Origin: Alphaproteobacteria bacterium
GTDB taxonomy: Bacteria > Pseudomonadota > Alphaproteobacteria > SHVZ01
Assembly (NCBI GenBank): GCA_016869285.1
Contig: VGEN01000025.1
Location: 1 to 41,058 of the forward strand
DNA length: 41,058 nucleotides
Direction: 5' to 3'
Positions 31,319 to 39,644 of this stretch are shown in pieces. Every line of letters begins with the position of its first letter. Position 1 is the stretch's first letter. The translations under genes were made by a program, and so were the position numbers. The notes beneath the pieces were generated by a model. It made no database searches, had not been told where the DNA came from, and worked only from the letters and a program-made list of their open reading frames with translations.

Positions 31319-32227
31319 GTGACCCAGGAGACAGGCTACCTCGCGGCTGACGGCTTCGAGGCCCAGCTCGCCGAAGAGCTGGGCCCCGATTCCGTCGCGC
31401 ATGGGCGCCTGTTCCTGGCGCCGGGGCCGGCACGGCCCGCGGCCTGGGCGGCCAACACCTGGCACGAGCCGCAGCGCATCGAGATCGCCTCGATCGCCGA
31501 GGGCGCCAAGGCACTCCGCGCGATCCAGCGCAACTGGGCGCTCTACTCCTTCACCAGGCACCGCCGCGCCAAGCTGATCGAAGAGCGGCTGCCCAGCGTC
31601 TCGGCCAAGCCGCTTCTCTTTCCTGCCGAGGCGCCGACGGCGCCGCTCGGCTCCTGGACGCTGCTCGACGAGGCCACGATTCTCGCCGCCGCCCGCTGCT
31701 CGAGCCCCTTTCCCAATGGCGAGGTCCGCTTCGTCGAGGACAAGGAGGGTCCGCCGAACCGCGCCTATCTCAAGCTCTGGGAAGCGCTGACGCTGGCGCG
31801 CCGCCGCCCCGCGCCCGGGGAGCGCTGCCTCGATCTCGGCGCCAGCCCCGGCGGCTGGACCTGGGTCCTGGCGAAACTGGGCGTGCAGGTCATCGCGGTC
31901 GACAAGGCACCGCTCGATCCGGCCATCGCGGCTCTGCCGGGCGTCGAGGAGCGCCGCTTGAGCGCCTTCGCGCTCGAGCCCGACGACGCCGGAGCTGTCG
32001 ACTGGCTCTTCTCCGACATCGTCTGCTACCCCGAACGTCTCTATCGTCTGGTCGAGCGCTGGCTCGCCTCGGGCCGGGTCCGCAACTTCGTCTGCACGAT
32101 CAAGTTCCAGGGAGAGACCGACCACGAAACGGCGCAGAGATTCGCCCGGATCCCCGGCTCGCGCGTCATGCACTTGCACCACAACAAGCATGAGCTAACG
32201 TGGCTCAAACTGGGAGATCATCGATGA
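31319..32227 (+). CDS. FtsJ/RlmM-like SAM-dependent rRNA methyltransferase
   Basis: A 302-residue protein from GTG 31319, seven bases after the LysE-type stop. The C-terminal half is a Rossmann methyltransferase: SAM motif CLDLGASPGGWTWVLAKLG, VIAVDKAPLD, then DWLFSDIVCYPERL and FVCTIKFQG, which supply the K-D-K-type residues of FtsJ 2'-O-methyltransferases. The N-terminal half resembles the recognition region of RlmM, which modifies C2498 of 23S rRNA. RlmM in E. coli is longer (about 366 residues), so this is the short form seen in alphaproteobacteria. The stop overlaps the next start (ATGA). Confidence 0.87.
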   Translation: MTQETGYLAADGFEAQLAEELGPDSVAHGRLFLAPGPARPAAWAANTWHEPQRIEIASIAEGAKALRAIQRNWALYSFTRHRRAKLIEERLPSVSAKPLLFPAEAPTAPLGSWTLLDEATILAAARCSSPFPNGEVRFVEDKEGPPNRAYLKLWEALTLARRRPAPGERCLDLGASPGGWTWVLAKLGVQVIAVDKAPLDPAIAALPGVEERRLSAFALEPDDAGAVDWLFSDIVCYPERLYRLVERWLASGRVRNFVCTIKFQGETDHETAQRFARIPGSRVMHLHHNKHELTWLKLGDHR

Positions 32228-33039
32228 ACCGGCTCCTGCGCGCGCTGCTCCTTCTCGTGACGGTCCTCGCCTTTGGACCGGCCATGGCCGCCGACCGGCC
32301 GCTGCTCTTCTCTTACGAGGCGACGTCGGGCCAGCTCGGGCTGAGCAAGCTCGCCAACGCTCAGTACGCCGACCGCGCGGCCTTCACCGCCAAGGTCAGG
32401 GACGAGCTGCTGCCCGACATCTTCCGTGCCGTCGGCGTCGATCCGTCGAAGGTCAGAACCGAGCTGACGCCCGGCGGCTACCTGCTGCGTACTAACGCCT
32501 CGCTGCAGTCACGCATCGCCATAGGCGACCGCGAGGCGGATCGTGTCGCAGCCGCGCTGGGCTATGTCTTCCGCCAGTCGAGCGTGCTGGTCTCCGATCT
32601 CGCCGACGCCGGAGGAGGCACCGGCCTTGTCGTTGTGCGCTTCGCCAAGGGAACGCTGACGGCAGCGACGGCGCATCGCTTCTTCGAGCACGCGGCCGAC
32701 GCGCACAAAGGTCTCGGCGGCGGCTACACAGCCTTCGGCGACGAGATGATCTTCCTCAATGTGCGCGACGGCGCCGGCAAGCCCTATAGCGAGCTCAGCG
32801 ACCGCGACTTCGCCGGCGGCCTGAAGCCCGCGGCGGCGAGCTTCAAGGGCGGACAGCCGCGTGTCGTCCGTGTCGGCCAGGCCAAGGCCCGCTTCGTCGG
32901 CAACTCCTGGCGCCAGAAGCAGAACGGCGAAGACTACGCGGCGATCCTCGGCACGACGCTGGTAGCGCAGCTCAAGCCGCTGCAGGACCGGCACACCGCC
33001 ATGATCATGGAAGCGGCCGAGCGCTGGGGGTGGAGATGA
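32224..33039 (+). CDS. Exported protein of unknown function
   Basis: A 271-residue protein with signal peptide MNRLLRALLLLVTVLAFGPA and MAADRP cleavage region. ATG 32224 overlaps the methyltransferase stop and has a GGGAG ribosome site. The mature protein holds two similar-sized alpha/beta parts: GREADRVAAALGYVFRQSSV-like and GTGLVVVRFAKGTLTAATAH segments, and GGGYTAFGDEMIFLNVRDG. I recognise no named family. The tight link with the BMP-type binding protein downstream (overlap ATGA) suggests a shared periplasmic role, but nothing more can be said. Confidence 0.75.
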   Translation: MNRLLRALLLLVTVLAFGPAMAADRPLLFSYEATSGQLGLSKLANAQYADRAAFTAKVRDELLPDIFRAVGVDPSKVRTELTPGGYLLRTNASLQSRIAIGDREADRVAAALGYVFRQSSVLVSDLADAGGGTGLVVVRFAKGTLTAATAHRFFEHAADAHKGLGGGYTAFGDEMIFLNVRDGAGKPYSELSDRDFAGGLKPAAASFKGGQPRVVRVGQAKARFVGNSWRQKQNGEDYAAILGTTLVAQLKPLQDRHTAMIMEAAERWGWR

Positions 33040-34013
33040 TGCGTCGCTTGGCCGTCACCCTGCTCGCGTCGGTCCTGGCGCTGCCCGCGACGGCGGCCGA
33101 GATCAAACCGGCCGTGCTCTACGCCGTCGGGCAGAAATTCGACAAGAGCTTCAACGAAGGCGCCTATGAGGGCGCGCAGCGCTTCAAGGCGGCGGCCGGC
33201 GGCGATGTGCTGGAGTTCGAGCCGAGCAGCCCGGCACAGTTCGAGCAGGGCGTGGCGGCGCTGGTGCGTCGGGGCGCCACCGACATCGTCGCTGTCGGCT
33301 TCTATTACGCGACACCGCTCGTCCAGGTCGCCCCCAAGCATCCGAACATCCGCTTCACGCTGATCGATGCTGAAGCCGACCAGCCGAATGTGCGCTCCGT
33401 CGTCTTCAAGGAGCATGAAGGCGCGTTCCTTGCCGGCATGCTGGCGGGCCTCGCCGCGCCTTCGGGTCGGATCGGCTTCGTCGGCGCCATGGACATTCCG
33501 CTGATCCGGAAGTTCGCTGTCGGCTACGAGGAAGGGGCAAAGCATGTGCGGCCCGACGTGCTGGTGCTGACCAACTTCATCGGCAATACGCCGGCCGCCT
33601 TCTCCGATCCCTCGGGCGGCAAGGAGCTGGCACGAAGCCAGATCGAGCGCGGCGCCCAGGTGATCTTCGCCGGCGCCGGCACCTCAAATTTCGGCGTGTT
33701 CCAGGCCGCGGCCGAGATGCAGCGGCTGGCGATCGGTGTCGACTCCAACCAGAATGGGCTGCATCCCGGAACGATCCTGACCTCGCAGCTCAAGCGCGTC
33801 GACCTCGCGGTCGAGCGGAGCTTCCAGGCGGCGCGCGAACGCTCGTGGAAACCGGGCCGGATCGAGCTGGGCTTGGCCGAGGACGGCGTCGGTCTCGCCT
33901 TCGACGCGCACAATGCGCCGCTGGTGAAAACGGACTGGCGGCGTCAGATCGACGCCGCGCGCGCCGACATCATCTCGGGCAAGATCAGGGTGACCGACGT
34001 CACCCGGAAATAG
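33036..34013 (+). CDS. BMP family (PnrA-like) ABC solute-binding protein
   Basis: A 325-residue periplasmic protein with signal peptide MMRRLAVTLLASVLALPATA. The BMP/PnrA pattern is present: QKFDKSFNEGAYEGAQRFK (the D-x-S-F-N-x-x-x-Y/W-x-G block), GFYYATPL, HEGAFLAGMLAGLAA, GRIGFVGAMDIPLIRKFAVG, AQVIFAGAGTSNFGVFQAA and IGVDSNQNGLHPGTILTSQL. The family binds nucleosides or related compounds for ABC import. No permease or ATPase is nearby, so it is an orphan receptor or works with distant genes. ATG 33036 overlaps the previous stop; ATG 33039 is an equally possible start. It ends next to the convergent decarboxylase gene. Confidence 0.9.
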   Translation: MMRRLAVTLLASVLALPATAAEIKPAVLYAVGQKFDKSFNEGAYEGAQRFKAAAGGDVLEFEPSSPAQFEQGVAALVRRGATDIVAVGFYYATPLVQVAPKHPNIRFTLIDAEADQPNVRSVVFKEHEGAFLAGMLAGLAAPSGRIGFVGAMDIPLIRKFAVGYEEGAKHVRPDVLVLTNFIGNTPAAFSDPSGGKELARSQIERGAQVIFAGAGTSNFGVFQAAAEMQRLAIGVDSNQNGLHPGTILTSQLKRVDLAVERSFQAARERSWKPGRIELGLAEDGVGLAFDAHNAPLVKTDWRRQIDAARADIISGKIRVTDVTRK

Positions 34014-35279
34014 TCAGATGCAGACGGTCTTGAGCGGCGGGAAGCCGTTGAAGCCGACCGAGGAGTAGGCCGAGGTATAGGCGCCGGTCGAAAGGATCAG
34101 CACCTTGTCGCCGGGCTGGAGCGCCAGCGGCAGCCTGAGATCGGTCTTCTCGTAGAGCGTATCGACGGAATCGCAGCTCGGACCCGCGAGCACGACCGGA
34201 CCGGTCGGCCCGCCGTCATGCGGCGTCCTGATCCGATACTTGATTGCCTCATCGATGGTCTCGGCTAGCCCGGAGAACTTGCCGATGTCGAGATAGACCC
34301 AGCGCTTCTCGTCGCCGATATCCTTCTCGGAAACCAGCACGACCTCGGCCTGGATCACCCCGGCGTCGCCGACGATCTGCCGGCCGGGCTCGACGATGAT
34401 CTCCGGCATGCGCCCGCCGAAGTGGCGCTTCATCGATTCCATGATCGCCTTGCCATAGGCCTCGAGCGGCGGCACCTCCGAGCGATAGCGAGAAGGGAAG
34501 CCGCCGCCGATGTTCAGCAGGCGCACCTCGATGCCGCGCTCGGCCAGGGTCCTGGTCATCTCGGCCGCGGTGGCGATCGCCGGCTCCCAGCTCGTGGGAT
34601 CGGTCTGCTGCGAGCCGACATGGAAGGAGATGCCGGCCGGATCGAGGCCCAGCTCGCGGGCCCGCGTCAGCAGCTCGACGCCGAGGCGCGGCGTGCAGCC
34701 GAACTTCTTGGAAAGCGGCCAGTCGGCGCCGGCGCAGTCGACCAGGATGCGGCAGAATACCTGCGACCCCGGCGCCAGCTCGGCAAGCTTCTCGAGCTCG
34801 GCCTGGCTGTCGAAGGCGAAGAGCCGCACACCCTTGGCGAAGGCATGCGCGATCTCGCTTCGCTTCTTGATCGTGTTGCCGTAGCCGATACGGTCGGGCG
34901 CGACGCCGAGCTTGAGGCAGAGGTCGATCTCGCCCTGGCTCGCGGTATCGAAGAGGCAGCCGAGCGGCGCCAGGCGCCGGATCACCTCCGGTGCCGGGTT
35001 CGCCTTGATGGCGTAGTAGATCTTGGTCAGCGGCAGCGCCCGCTGCAGCGACAGATAGGCGTGCTCGACGACGTCGAGATCGATCACGAGGGTCGGATCG
35101 GCGAGCGGCGTCTCGGCGAGGTATCGCGCGACCTTCGCAGTGACCTCGCCCTGGGCGACAGCCTGAGGCTGCGGGGGGACGAGCGCGATCCCGCGGCGGC
35201 GAGCCGCCTGCTGCATCCGATCGCCGACGATCTGTCGCTTGGCTCTAGCGGACCGCACTGCGGCCCTCGGCTGCTGCAA
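34014..35279 (-). CDS. Type III PLP (ornithine/lysine/arginine) decarboxylase
   Basis: An alanine-racemase-fold decarboxylase, most like group IV ornithine decarboxylase, which makes putrescine from ornithine. Residue numbers count from TTG 35279. The PLP lysine is K92 in YYAIKANPAPEVI. Other blocks are FDTASQGEIDLCL, GNTIKKRSEIAHA, FCRILVDCAGADWPLS, FHVGSQQTD, NIGGGFPSRY, EPGRQIVGDAG and the active-site GPSCDSVDTLYEK (C369). The N-terminus is 30-40 residues longer than usual. TTG 35279 can use the GGGAGGT ribosome site at a spacing of about nine; ATG 35216 is nearer the family length but has no ribosome site. The ATG at 35283, ideally spaced, opens only a 12-codon frame. A structured leader lies upstream. 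Confidence 0.9.
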   Translation of the reverse strand: MQQPRAAVRSARAKRQIVGDRMQQAARRRGIALVPPQPQAVAQGEVTAKVARYLAETPLADPTLVIDLDVVEHAYLSLQRALPLTKIYYAIKANPAPEVIRRLAPLGCLFDTASQGEIDLCLKLGVAPDRIGYGNTIKKRSEIAHAFAKGVRLFAFDSQAELEKLAELAPGSQVFCRILVDCAGADWPLSKKFGCTPRLGVELLTRARELGLDPAGISFHVGSQQTDPTSWEPAIATAAEMTRTLAERGIEVRLLNIGGGFPSRYRSEVPPLEAYGKAIMESMKRHFGGRMPEIIVEPGRQIVGDAGVIQAEVVLVSEKDIGDEKRWVYLDIGKFSGLAETIDEAIKYRIRTPHDGGPTGPVVLAGPSCDSVDTLYEKTDLRLPLALQPGDKVLILSTGAYTSAYSSVGFNGFPPLKTVCI

Positions 35280-35283
35280 TCAT
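35245..35283 (-). CDS. Possible 12-codon upstream reading frame of the decarboxylase
   Basis: ATG 35283 is preceded by GAGAGGGAGGTGACT, the best ribosome site in this region, and encodes MIAAAEGRSAVR before a TAG at 35245-35247. It overlaps the decarboxylase frame, which can start four bases later at TTG. Either it is a leader peptide or it is the original gene start put out of frame by an indel. Leader peptides control ornithine decarboxylase in E. coli (speFL), but the sequences are unrelated. Confidence 0.35.
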   Translation of the reverse strand: MIAAAEGRSAVR

Positions 35284-35403
35284 AGTCACCTCCCTCTCGG
35301 TCCCGGCCTCGAAGCCAGCCCGGTTCCACACCGGGTTTCCAAAAAGGACGCGTACCGTCGTTGCATAACCTCGATGGGCCATAGGCACGTGCGAGTGCGT
35401 CAG
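35284..35403 (-). ncRNA. Structured leader of the decarboxylase, candidate speF RNA motif
   Basis: The 120-base leader from the predicted start site near 35403 to the ribosome site folds into clear hairpins. A 6-bp CCCGGT/ACCGGG stem (35319-35324 with 35330-35335) has a 5-base loop. Next to it is a CCGGC/GCCAG stem (35303-35307 with 35314-35318, one G-U pair in RNA) around a TCGA-type loop. The speF motif is a published structured RNA found upstream of ornithine decarboxylase genes in alphaproteobacteria, and this is the expected place. The match to its consensus was not computed. Confidence 0.5.
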
Positions 35404-35409
35404 CAGCGG

Positions 35410-35438
35410 AATTTAGTCGGATCGACCCCGGACACAAG
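35410..35438 (-). promoter_or_regulatory. Candidate promoter of the decarboxylase gene
   Basis: On the minus strand CTTGTG (35433-35438) is followed after exactly 17 bases by TAAATT (35410-35415). Transcription would begin about 35403 and include the whole structured leader. The CTTG start of the -35 box is common in alphaproteobacteria. Confidence 0.55.
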
Positions 35439-35545
35439 ACCAAATTTCGTGCGCGCGCAAAAAAAGCGTCATCCGGCCGGTTTCGGCGCCGACTCACGCT
35501 CGGTTCCGTCGCTTCTCAAGAGCGGATGGCGGGCTTCGGCGCGGA

Positions 35546-35577
35546 ATCGGCTGCTCCGCGCCGGCGGAGCAGCCGAT
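35546..35577 (-). terminator. Long hairpin after the BNR protein gene
   Basis: A perfect 14-bp stem (35546-35559 with 35564-35577, ATCGGCTGCTCCGC paired around GCCG) lies 13 bases past the stop of the BNR gene. No U tract follows on the minus strand. It is best read as a factor-dependent terminator or 3' stabiliser that separates the BNR gene from the decarboxylase promoter. Bases 35439-35545 show no gene. Confidence 0.5.
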
Positions 35578-35589
35578 CCGCAAAGGCCC

Positions 35590-38500
35590 TCAGTCGGCGG
35601 TCAAGGCTCCCAGAACCTCGATCCCGGCCGAGCGGACGGAGGCGTTGTGCGTCCCGACATCGCCCTTGACCAGCTCGCCCAGCTTCTTGAGCTCGGCGTT
35701 GACCCTGGCGATGACTTCTTCGGAGACCTGCTTAGCCTGAAGGGTCGGCGCCGAGTCGGCGATGGCGACGACGTTGATCGCATCCACTAGCGTATCGTTG
35801 AGGCCGGCAGGGTTGCGGAGCACGTCGCGCGGCGTCTCGCGCTTGATGTCGACGAGGACGCCTTCGATCGCCTCGAGCTTTGCGATGATGGCCTTCCCCT
35901 TCTCCTGAAGTCCCTTGCCGTCCTCGCCAAGGCGCTTGTCGAGGTCGCCGATCTGACGCTTCACCCGGCGGATACGGTTAACGCCCTCGTTCAGAGAGTT
36001 CAGCGAGCTGTATAGCTTATGCAGCAGATCGAACTGCTCGACGAAGGCCGCCTGGCTGGTATCCACGCGCGGGTCCTTCGCCACCTCGAACTTGGCCGAC
36101 TGCGTCTGGCCTTCGGCGTCGAGCGTGACCTGGTAGGTCCCGGGCACCACCGCCGGCCCGCTGGAGTCTTCGCTCTCGGTCGCCAGCGGCTTGTACTTCC
36201 TGACGATCAGCGACTGGTCGAGCTTGGTCGGCCCCTGGTGGCGCTGGTCCCAGACAAAGCGGTTGAGGCCGGCTTTGGTGCCGGGCCGCTTGGCGTGGGG
36301 AGCGTCCTTGTTGTCGGAAGAGAAGGTGACGATGGTCTTCCCGGACGCGTCCTGGAAGGAGAGCTTGACCGGCTTTTCGGCGTCCTTCGGCAGCCAGTAG
36401 TAGACGATCGCGCCGTTCGGCGGGTTCTCGCCGACATCGAGGTACTGGCGGGAGCGGCTCCCGTCGACATTCTCGACGCCTTCGGTCAAGGCACCGATGC
36501 CGAAGGCGGGGCTGTAGCTGATGCCCGCCTTGGCGAAGCTCATGCCGGCGCTCCAGGTGAGCTTGGTGCGGATCGCCGGGCGCGGCGTGACGAGCTGGAC
36601 CTTCTTCTGGTCGGCGGCGAGCTGGCGCAGAGGCGAGACGTCGTCGAGGATCCAGAAGGACCGGCCATGGGTGCCGGCGACGAGGTCGCTGCCCTTGACC
36701 CTGAGGTCGTAGACAGGGACGACGGGGAAGCCGCCGGCCATCCGCGTCCAGGTCTTGCCGTCATCGAGCGAGAAGAAGATGCCGGTCTCGGTGCCGACAT
36801 AGAGAACGCCTGGCTTGACAGGGTCCGCCCGCAGGACGCGGGTGATCTCGCCCTTCGGGAAGTTGCCGTTGATCGACGCCCAGGTCTTGCCGCCGTCCTT
36901 GGTGCGGAAGAGATAAGGGTCGTAGTCGGCGAGCTTGAACCGGGTCGCAGCGAGATAAATCGTGTCAGGATCGTGCGCCGAGATCTCGACGCAGCCGACA
37001 TAGGCGAGCTCCGGCATCTCCTTTGGCGTCACGTTCGCCCATGCATTGGCGCCGCTCCGCATCACATGCACGAGCCCGTCGTCGGTCGAGGCCCAGATCT
37101 CGCCCTTGCGATGAGACGACTCCACGACCGAGGCGCAGGTCGCATGCACTTCGGCGCCGGCGACGTCATGGGTCAAGTTGCCGCCCGAAGGTCCCTGCCG
37201 GCTCTTGTCGTTGAGGCTGAGGTCGGGCGAGATCGGCTCCCAGCTCATGCCCTCGTCGCGCGTGCGGAAGACATGATTCCCGCCGGCGTAGATCACGTTG
37301 CTGTCGTGCGGTGAGAACACGATCGGGAAGGTCCAGGCGAAGCGGTACTTCAGGTCCTTCGGCGCGATGCCGGTCGACTCCTCGGGCCAGACATTGACCA
37401 GCTGCATCTGGCGCGTGCGGTGGTCGTAGCGCTGCAGCGCGCCGGAGCCGCCGGGGCTCGAGCCGATCGCGCCGCAATAGACGATGTTCGCATCATCGGG
37501 GTGGACGGCGATGAAGCCGCTCTCGCCGGTGCCCGGATAGGTGCAGTCGCTTAAGGTGATTACGCTCCACTCGGACGCGCTCGGCGTCGAGATCGAGGTA
37601 TTGTCCTGCTGCGTCGCGTAGACGCGGTAGGGGTGCTGATTGTCGACATCGATGCGATAGAACTGCGCGGTTTTCTGATTGTAGATCGACGACCAGGTCT
37701 TGCCGCCGTTGAAGGAGACGCAGGCGCCGCCGTCATTGCCCTCAATCATCCGCTTCGGGTTCGCCGGATCGATCCAGAGGTCGTGATTGTCGCCGTGCGG
37801 CGTCGCCACCTCCTGGAAGCTGACGCCGCCATCGGTCGACTTCCACATCTGGAAGTTCGTGACGTAGCAGGTGTCGGCGTGGCCGGGATCGGCGAAGATG
37901 TGGGTGTAGTACCAGGGCCGGTGCATCAGGTCGCGGTTCTGCGACACCTGGGTCCACTTGGTGCCATAGTCGTCGGTACGGTAGAGCCCGGTCTTCTCGC
38001 CCTCGGTCTCGATCAGGCAATAGACGCGGCCGGGCTGCGCCGCCGAGGCGGAGACGCCGAGCTTGCCGAGCGGCTGGCCCGGAAGCCCGTTCTTGCCGGT
38101 GAGCTCTTCCCAGGTGTCGCCGCCGTCGAAGGAACGGAAGAGGCCGCTGCCCGGGCCGCCGCTGTTCAGGTTCCAGAAGCTGCGCCTCGCCTGCCAGCAT
38201 GCGGCGAAGAGGATGCGTGGGTTGTTGGGGTCCATCGCCATGTCGACGCAGCCGGCATCGGGGCCGCGGTCGAGCACCTTCTGCCAGGTCTTGCCGCCGT
38301 CCTTCGAGCGGAACACGCCGCGCTCCGGATTCGGCCCGAAGGCATCGCCGAGCGCGGCGACGTAGACGAGGTCGGGGTTCTCCGGATGAATGCAGATCCG
38401 CCCGATATGCTTGGTCTCGCGCAGCCCGACATGCGTCCAGCTGCGACCGGCATCGGTCGACTTGTACACGCCGTCGCCATAGGAGACGTCGATGCGGATC

Positions 38501-38784
38501 GTGGTCTCGCCGGTTCCGGCATAGATCACGTTAGAGTCCGACTTGGCGACGGCGATCGCCCCGATCGTGGCGCTGGTGAAGTAGCCGTCGGAGACGTTCC
38601 GCCAATAGACGCCGCCATCGACGGTCTTCCAGACGCCGCCGGCGCAGGCGCCGAAATAGAAGGTGACGGGGTCCTTGTAGTCGCCGGCGACGGCGACCAC
38701 GCGGCCGCCTCGGGGCGGGCCGATGCACCGCCATTTGAGCGCGTCGAGACGACCCGATTCCGTCAGGGGCGATACAGTCGACAT
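35590..38784 (-). CDS. Large Asp-box (BNR) beta-propeller protein, glycosyl-hydrolase-like
   Basis: A 1064-residue protein. The first 730 residues are two linked beta-propellers with about ten Asp boxes (S/T-x-D-x-G-x-T-W), e.g. SKDGGKTW, SFDGGDTW, STDGGVSF, SFNGGKTW, TRDEGMSW, TKDGGKTW and SLDDGKTW. The start LKWRCIGPPRGGRVVAVAGD and the block PWYYTHIFADP are shared with the family annotated as WD40/YVTN/BNR-like or sortilin/VPS10-like glycosyl hydrolases. The last 300 residues include an Ig-like VPGTYQVTLDAEGQ strand region and a helical coil (FVEQFDLLHKLYSSLNSLNE). The Asp boxes are structural; no catalytic residues are assured. Most relatives are exported, but no signal peptide is visible at ATG 38784. 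Confidence 0.88.
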   Translation of the reverse strand: MSTVSPLTESGRLDALKWRCIGPPRGGRVVAVAGDYKDPVTFYFGACAGGVWKTVDGGVYWRNVSDGYFTSATIGAIAVAKSDSNVIYAGTGETTIRIDVSYGDGVYKSTDAGRSWTHVGLRETKHIGRICIHPENPDLVYVAALGDAFGPNPERGVFRSKDGGKTWQKVLDRGPDAGCVDMAMDPNNPRILFAACWQARRSFWNLNSGGPGSGLFRSFDGGDTWEELTGKNGLPGQPLGKLGVSASAAQPGRVYCLIETEGEKTGLYRTDDYGTKWTQVSQNRDLMHRPWYYTHIFADPGHADTCYVTNFQMWKSTDGGVSFQEVATPHGDNHDLWIDPANPKRMIEGNDGGACVSFNGGKTWSSIYNQKTAQFYRIDVDNQHPYRVYATQQDNTSISTPSASEWSVITLSDCTYPGTGESGFIAVHPDDANIVYCGAIGSSPGGSGALQRYDHRTRQMQLVNVWPEESTGIAPKDLKYRFAWTFPIVFSPHDSNVIYAGGNHVFRTRDEGMSWEPISPDLSLNDKSRQGPSGGNLTHDVAGAEVHATCASVVESSHRKGEIWASTDDGLVHVMRSGANAWANVTPKEMPELAYVGCVEISAHDPDTIYLAATRFKLADYDPYLFRTKDGGKTWASINGNFPKGEITRVLRADPVKPGVLYVGTETGIFFSLDDGKTWTRMAGGFPVVPVYDLRVKGSDLVAGTHGRSFWILDDVSPLRQLAADQKKVQLVTPRPAIRTKLTWSAGMSFAKAGISYSPAFGIGALTEGVENVDGSRSRQYLDVGENPPNGAIVYYWLPKDAEKPVKLSFQDASGKTIVTFSSDNKDAPHAKRPGTKAGLNRFVWDQRHQGPTKLDQSLIVRKYKPLATESEDSSGPAVVPGTYQVTLDAEGQTQSAKFEVAKDPRVDTSQAAFVEQFDLLHKLYSSLNSLNEGVNRIRRVKRQIGDLDKRLGEDGKGLQEKGKAIIAKLEAIEGVLVDIKRETPRDVLRNPAGLNDTLVDAINVVAIADSAPTLQAKQVSEEVIARVNAELKKLGELVKGDVGTHNASVRSAGIEVLGALTAD

Positions 38785-38942
38785 CTTGATCCTGCCGATG
38801 GTTGGGATTGAAGGCGGGGAAGCTAGGCCTGAACGATGTCACGGCTGGCCTGCCAGCGACAAGGCCCCCTCGGCGGCTGCGGCGGCGATTTCGCCCGTTG
38901 CCGCCCTCCCCCCTTGCTGCTAAGTCATTGATCCGGCGCCCC

Positions 38943-39019
<77 letters not shown>

Positions 39020-39054
39020 GCGCCGACCTAGCCGACCGGAGTTCCGAGGCCGAT

Positions 39055-39360
39055 ATGCAGGTGCGCATCTACCAGCCAGCCAAGACCGCGATGCAGTCCG
39101 GCCGCGGCAAGGCGCGAGAATGGATCGTCGAGTTCGAGCCGACCAGCCCGCGCGGACCCGAGCCGCTGATGGGCTGGAGCGGCGGCGGCGACACCAAGGA
39201 GCAGGTGCAGCTGACCTTCCCCTCGCGCGAGGAAGCCATCGCCTATGCCGACAAGCACGGCTACAGCTACACGCTGGTCGCGGCGCATGACAGACGCCTA
39301 AGGCCCAAGGCCTACGCCGACAATTTCAAGTTGGACCGCTTCAAGCCATGGACGCATTAG
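39055..39360 (+). CDS. NDUFS4-family subunit of respiratory complex I
   Basis: A 101-residue protein, the bacterial length for this accessory subunit of NADH:ubiquinone oxidoreductase. The NDUFS4 pattern is clear: VRIYQPAKTAMQSGRGKARE, then WIVEFEP, PLMGWSGGGDTKEQVQLTF, the SREEAIAYADKHGYSYTL segment and the ending KAYADNFKLDRFKPWTH. The subunit is found in mitochondria and alphaproteobacteria and sits on the peripheral arm near the NADH-oxidising module. It is flanked by two tRNA genes and is probably expressed from a promoter upstream of tRNA-Pro or its own. Confidence 0.95.
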   Translation: MQVRIYQPAKTAMQSGRGKAREWIVEFEPTSPRGPEPLMGWSGGGDTKEQVQLTFPSREEAIAYADKHGYSYTLVAAHDRRLRPKAYADNFKLDRFKPWTH

Positions 39361-39376
39361 GTCCAAGACCATTTCC

Positions 39377-39450
39377 GGCCCCGTAGCTCAGGGGATCAGA
39401 GCAACAGCCTTCTAAGCTGTGGGTCGCTGGTTCGAATCCAGCCGGGGTCG
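39377..39450 (+). tRNA. tRNA-Arg(TCT)
   Basis: A 74-base gene with acceptor GGCCCCG (39377-39383) and CGGGGTC (39443-39449, one G-T pair), discriminator G, and no encoded CCA. The anticodon stem ACAGC/GCTGT encloses CTTCTAA, giving anticodon TCT. The T-arm GCTGGTTCGAATCCAGC is complete. The following 194 bases to 39644 hold no recognised gene and no integrase or attachment-site duplicate. Confidence 0.95.
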
Positions 39451-39644
39451 CGCGCCTTCTTGTCGTACTCGTCGCGGGTAATACGCCAGCCACGCTCTTT
39501 CCAACCGTGCTAGGAGGATAGGCAGCCCGTTCCGGGGTGTGCGCCCGCGTTGCCGCGCGCGATTTCGCGGGTTTCTGGCCGGCGCGGAATATTTCGAGCA
39601 AAAACGGGGCGGTTTCCCTCTAATGGCGTCCGCAACGACAGGGG

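Noticed and set aside
39377..39644. Integration site of a mobile island at tRNA-Arg
   Set aside because: No integrase gene and no direct repeat of the tRNA 3' end were seen, and downstream genes are ordinary catabolic enzymes.
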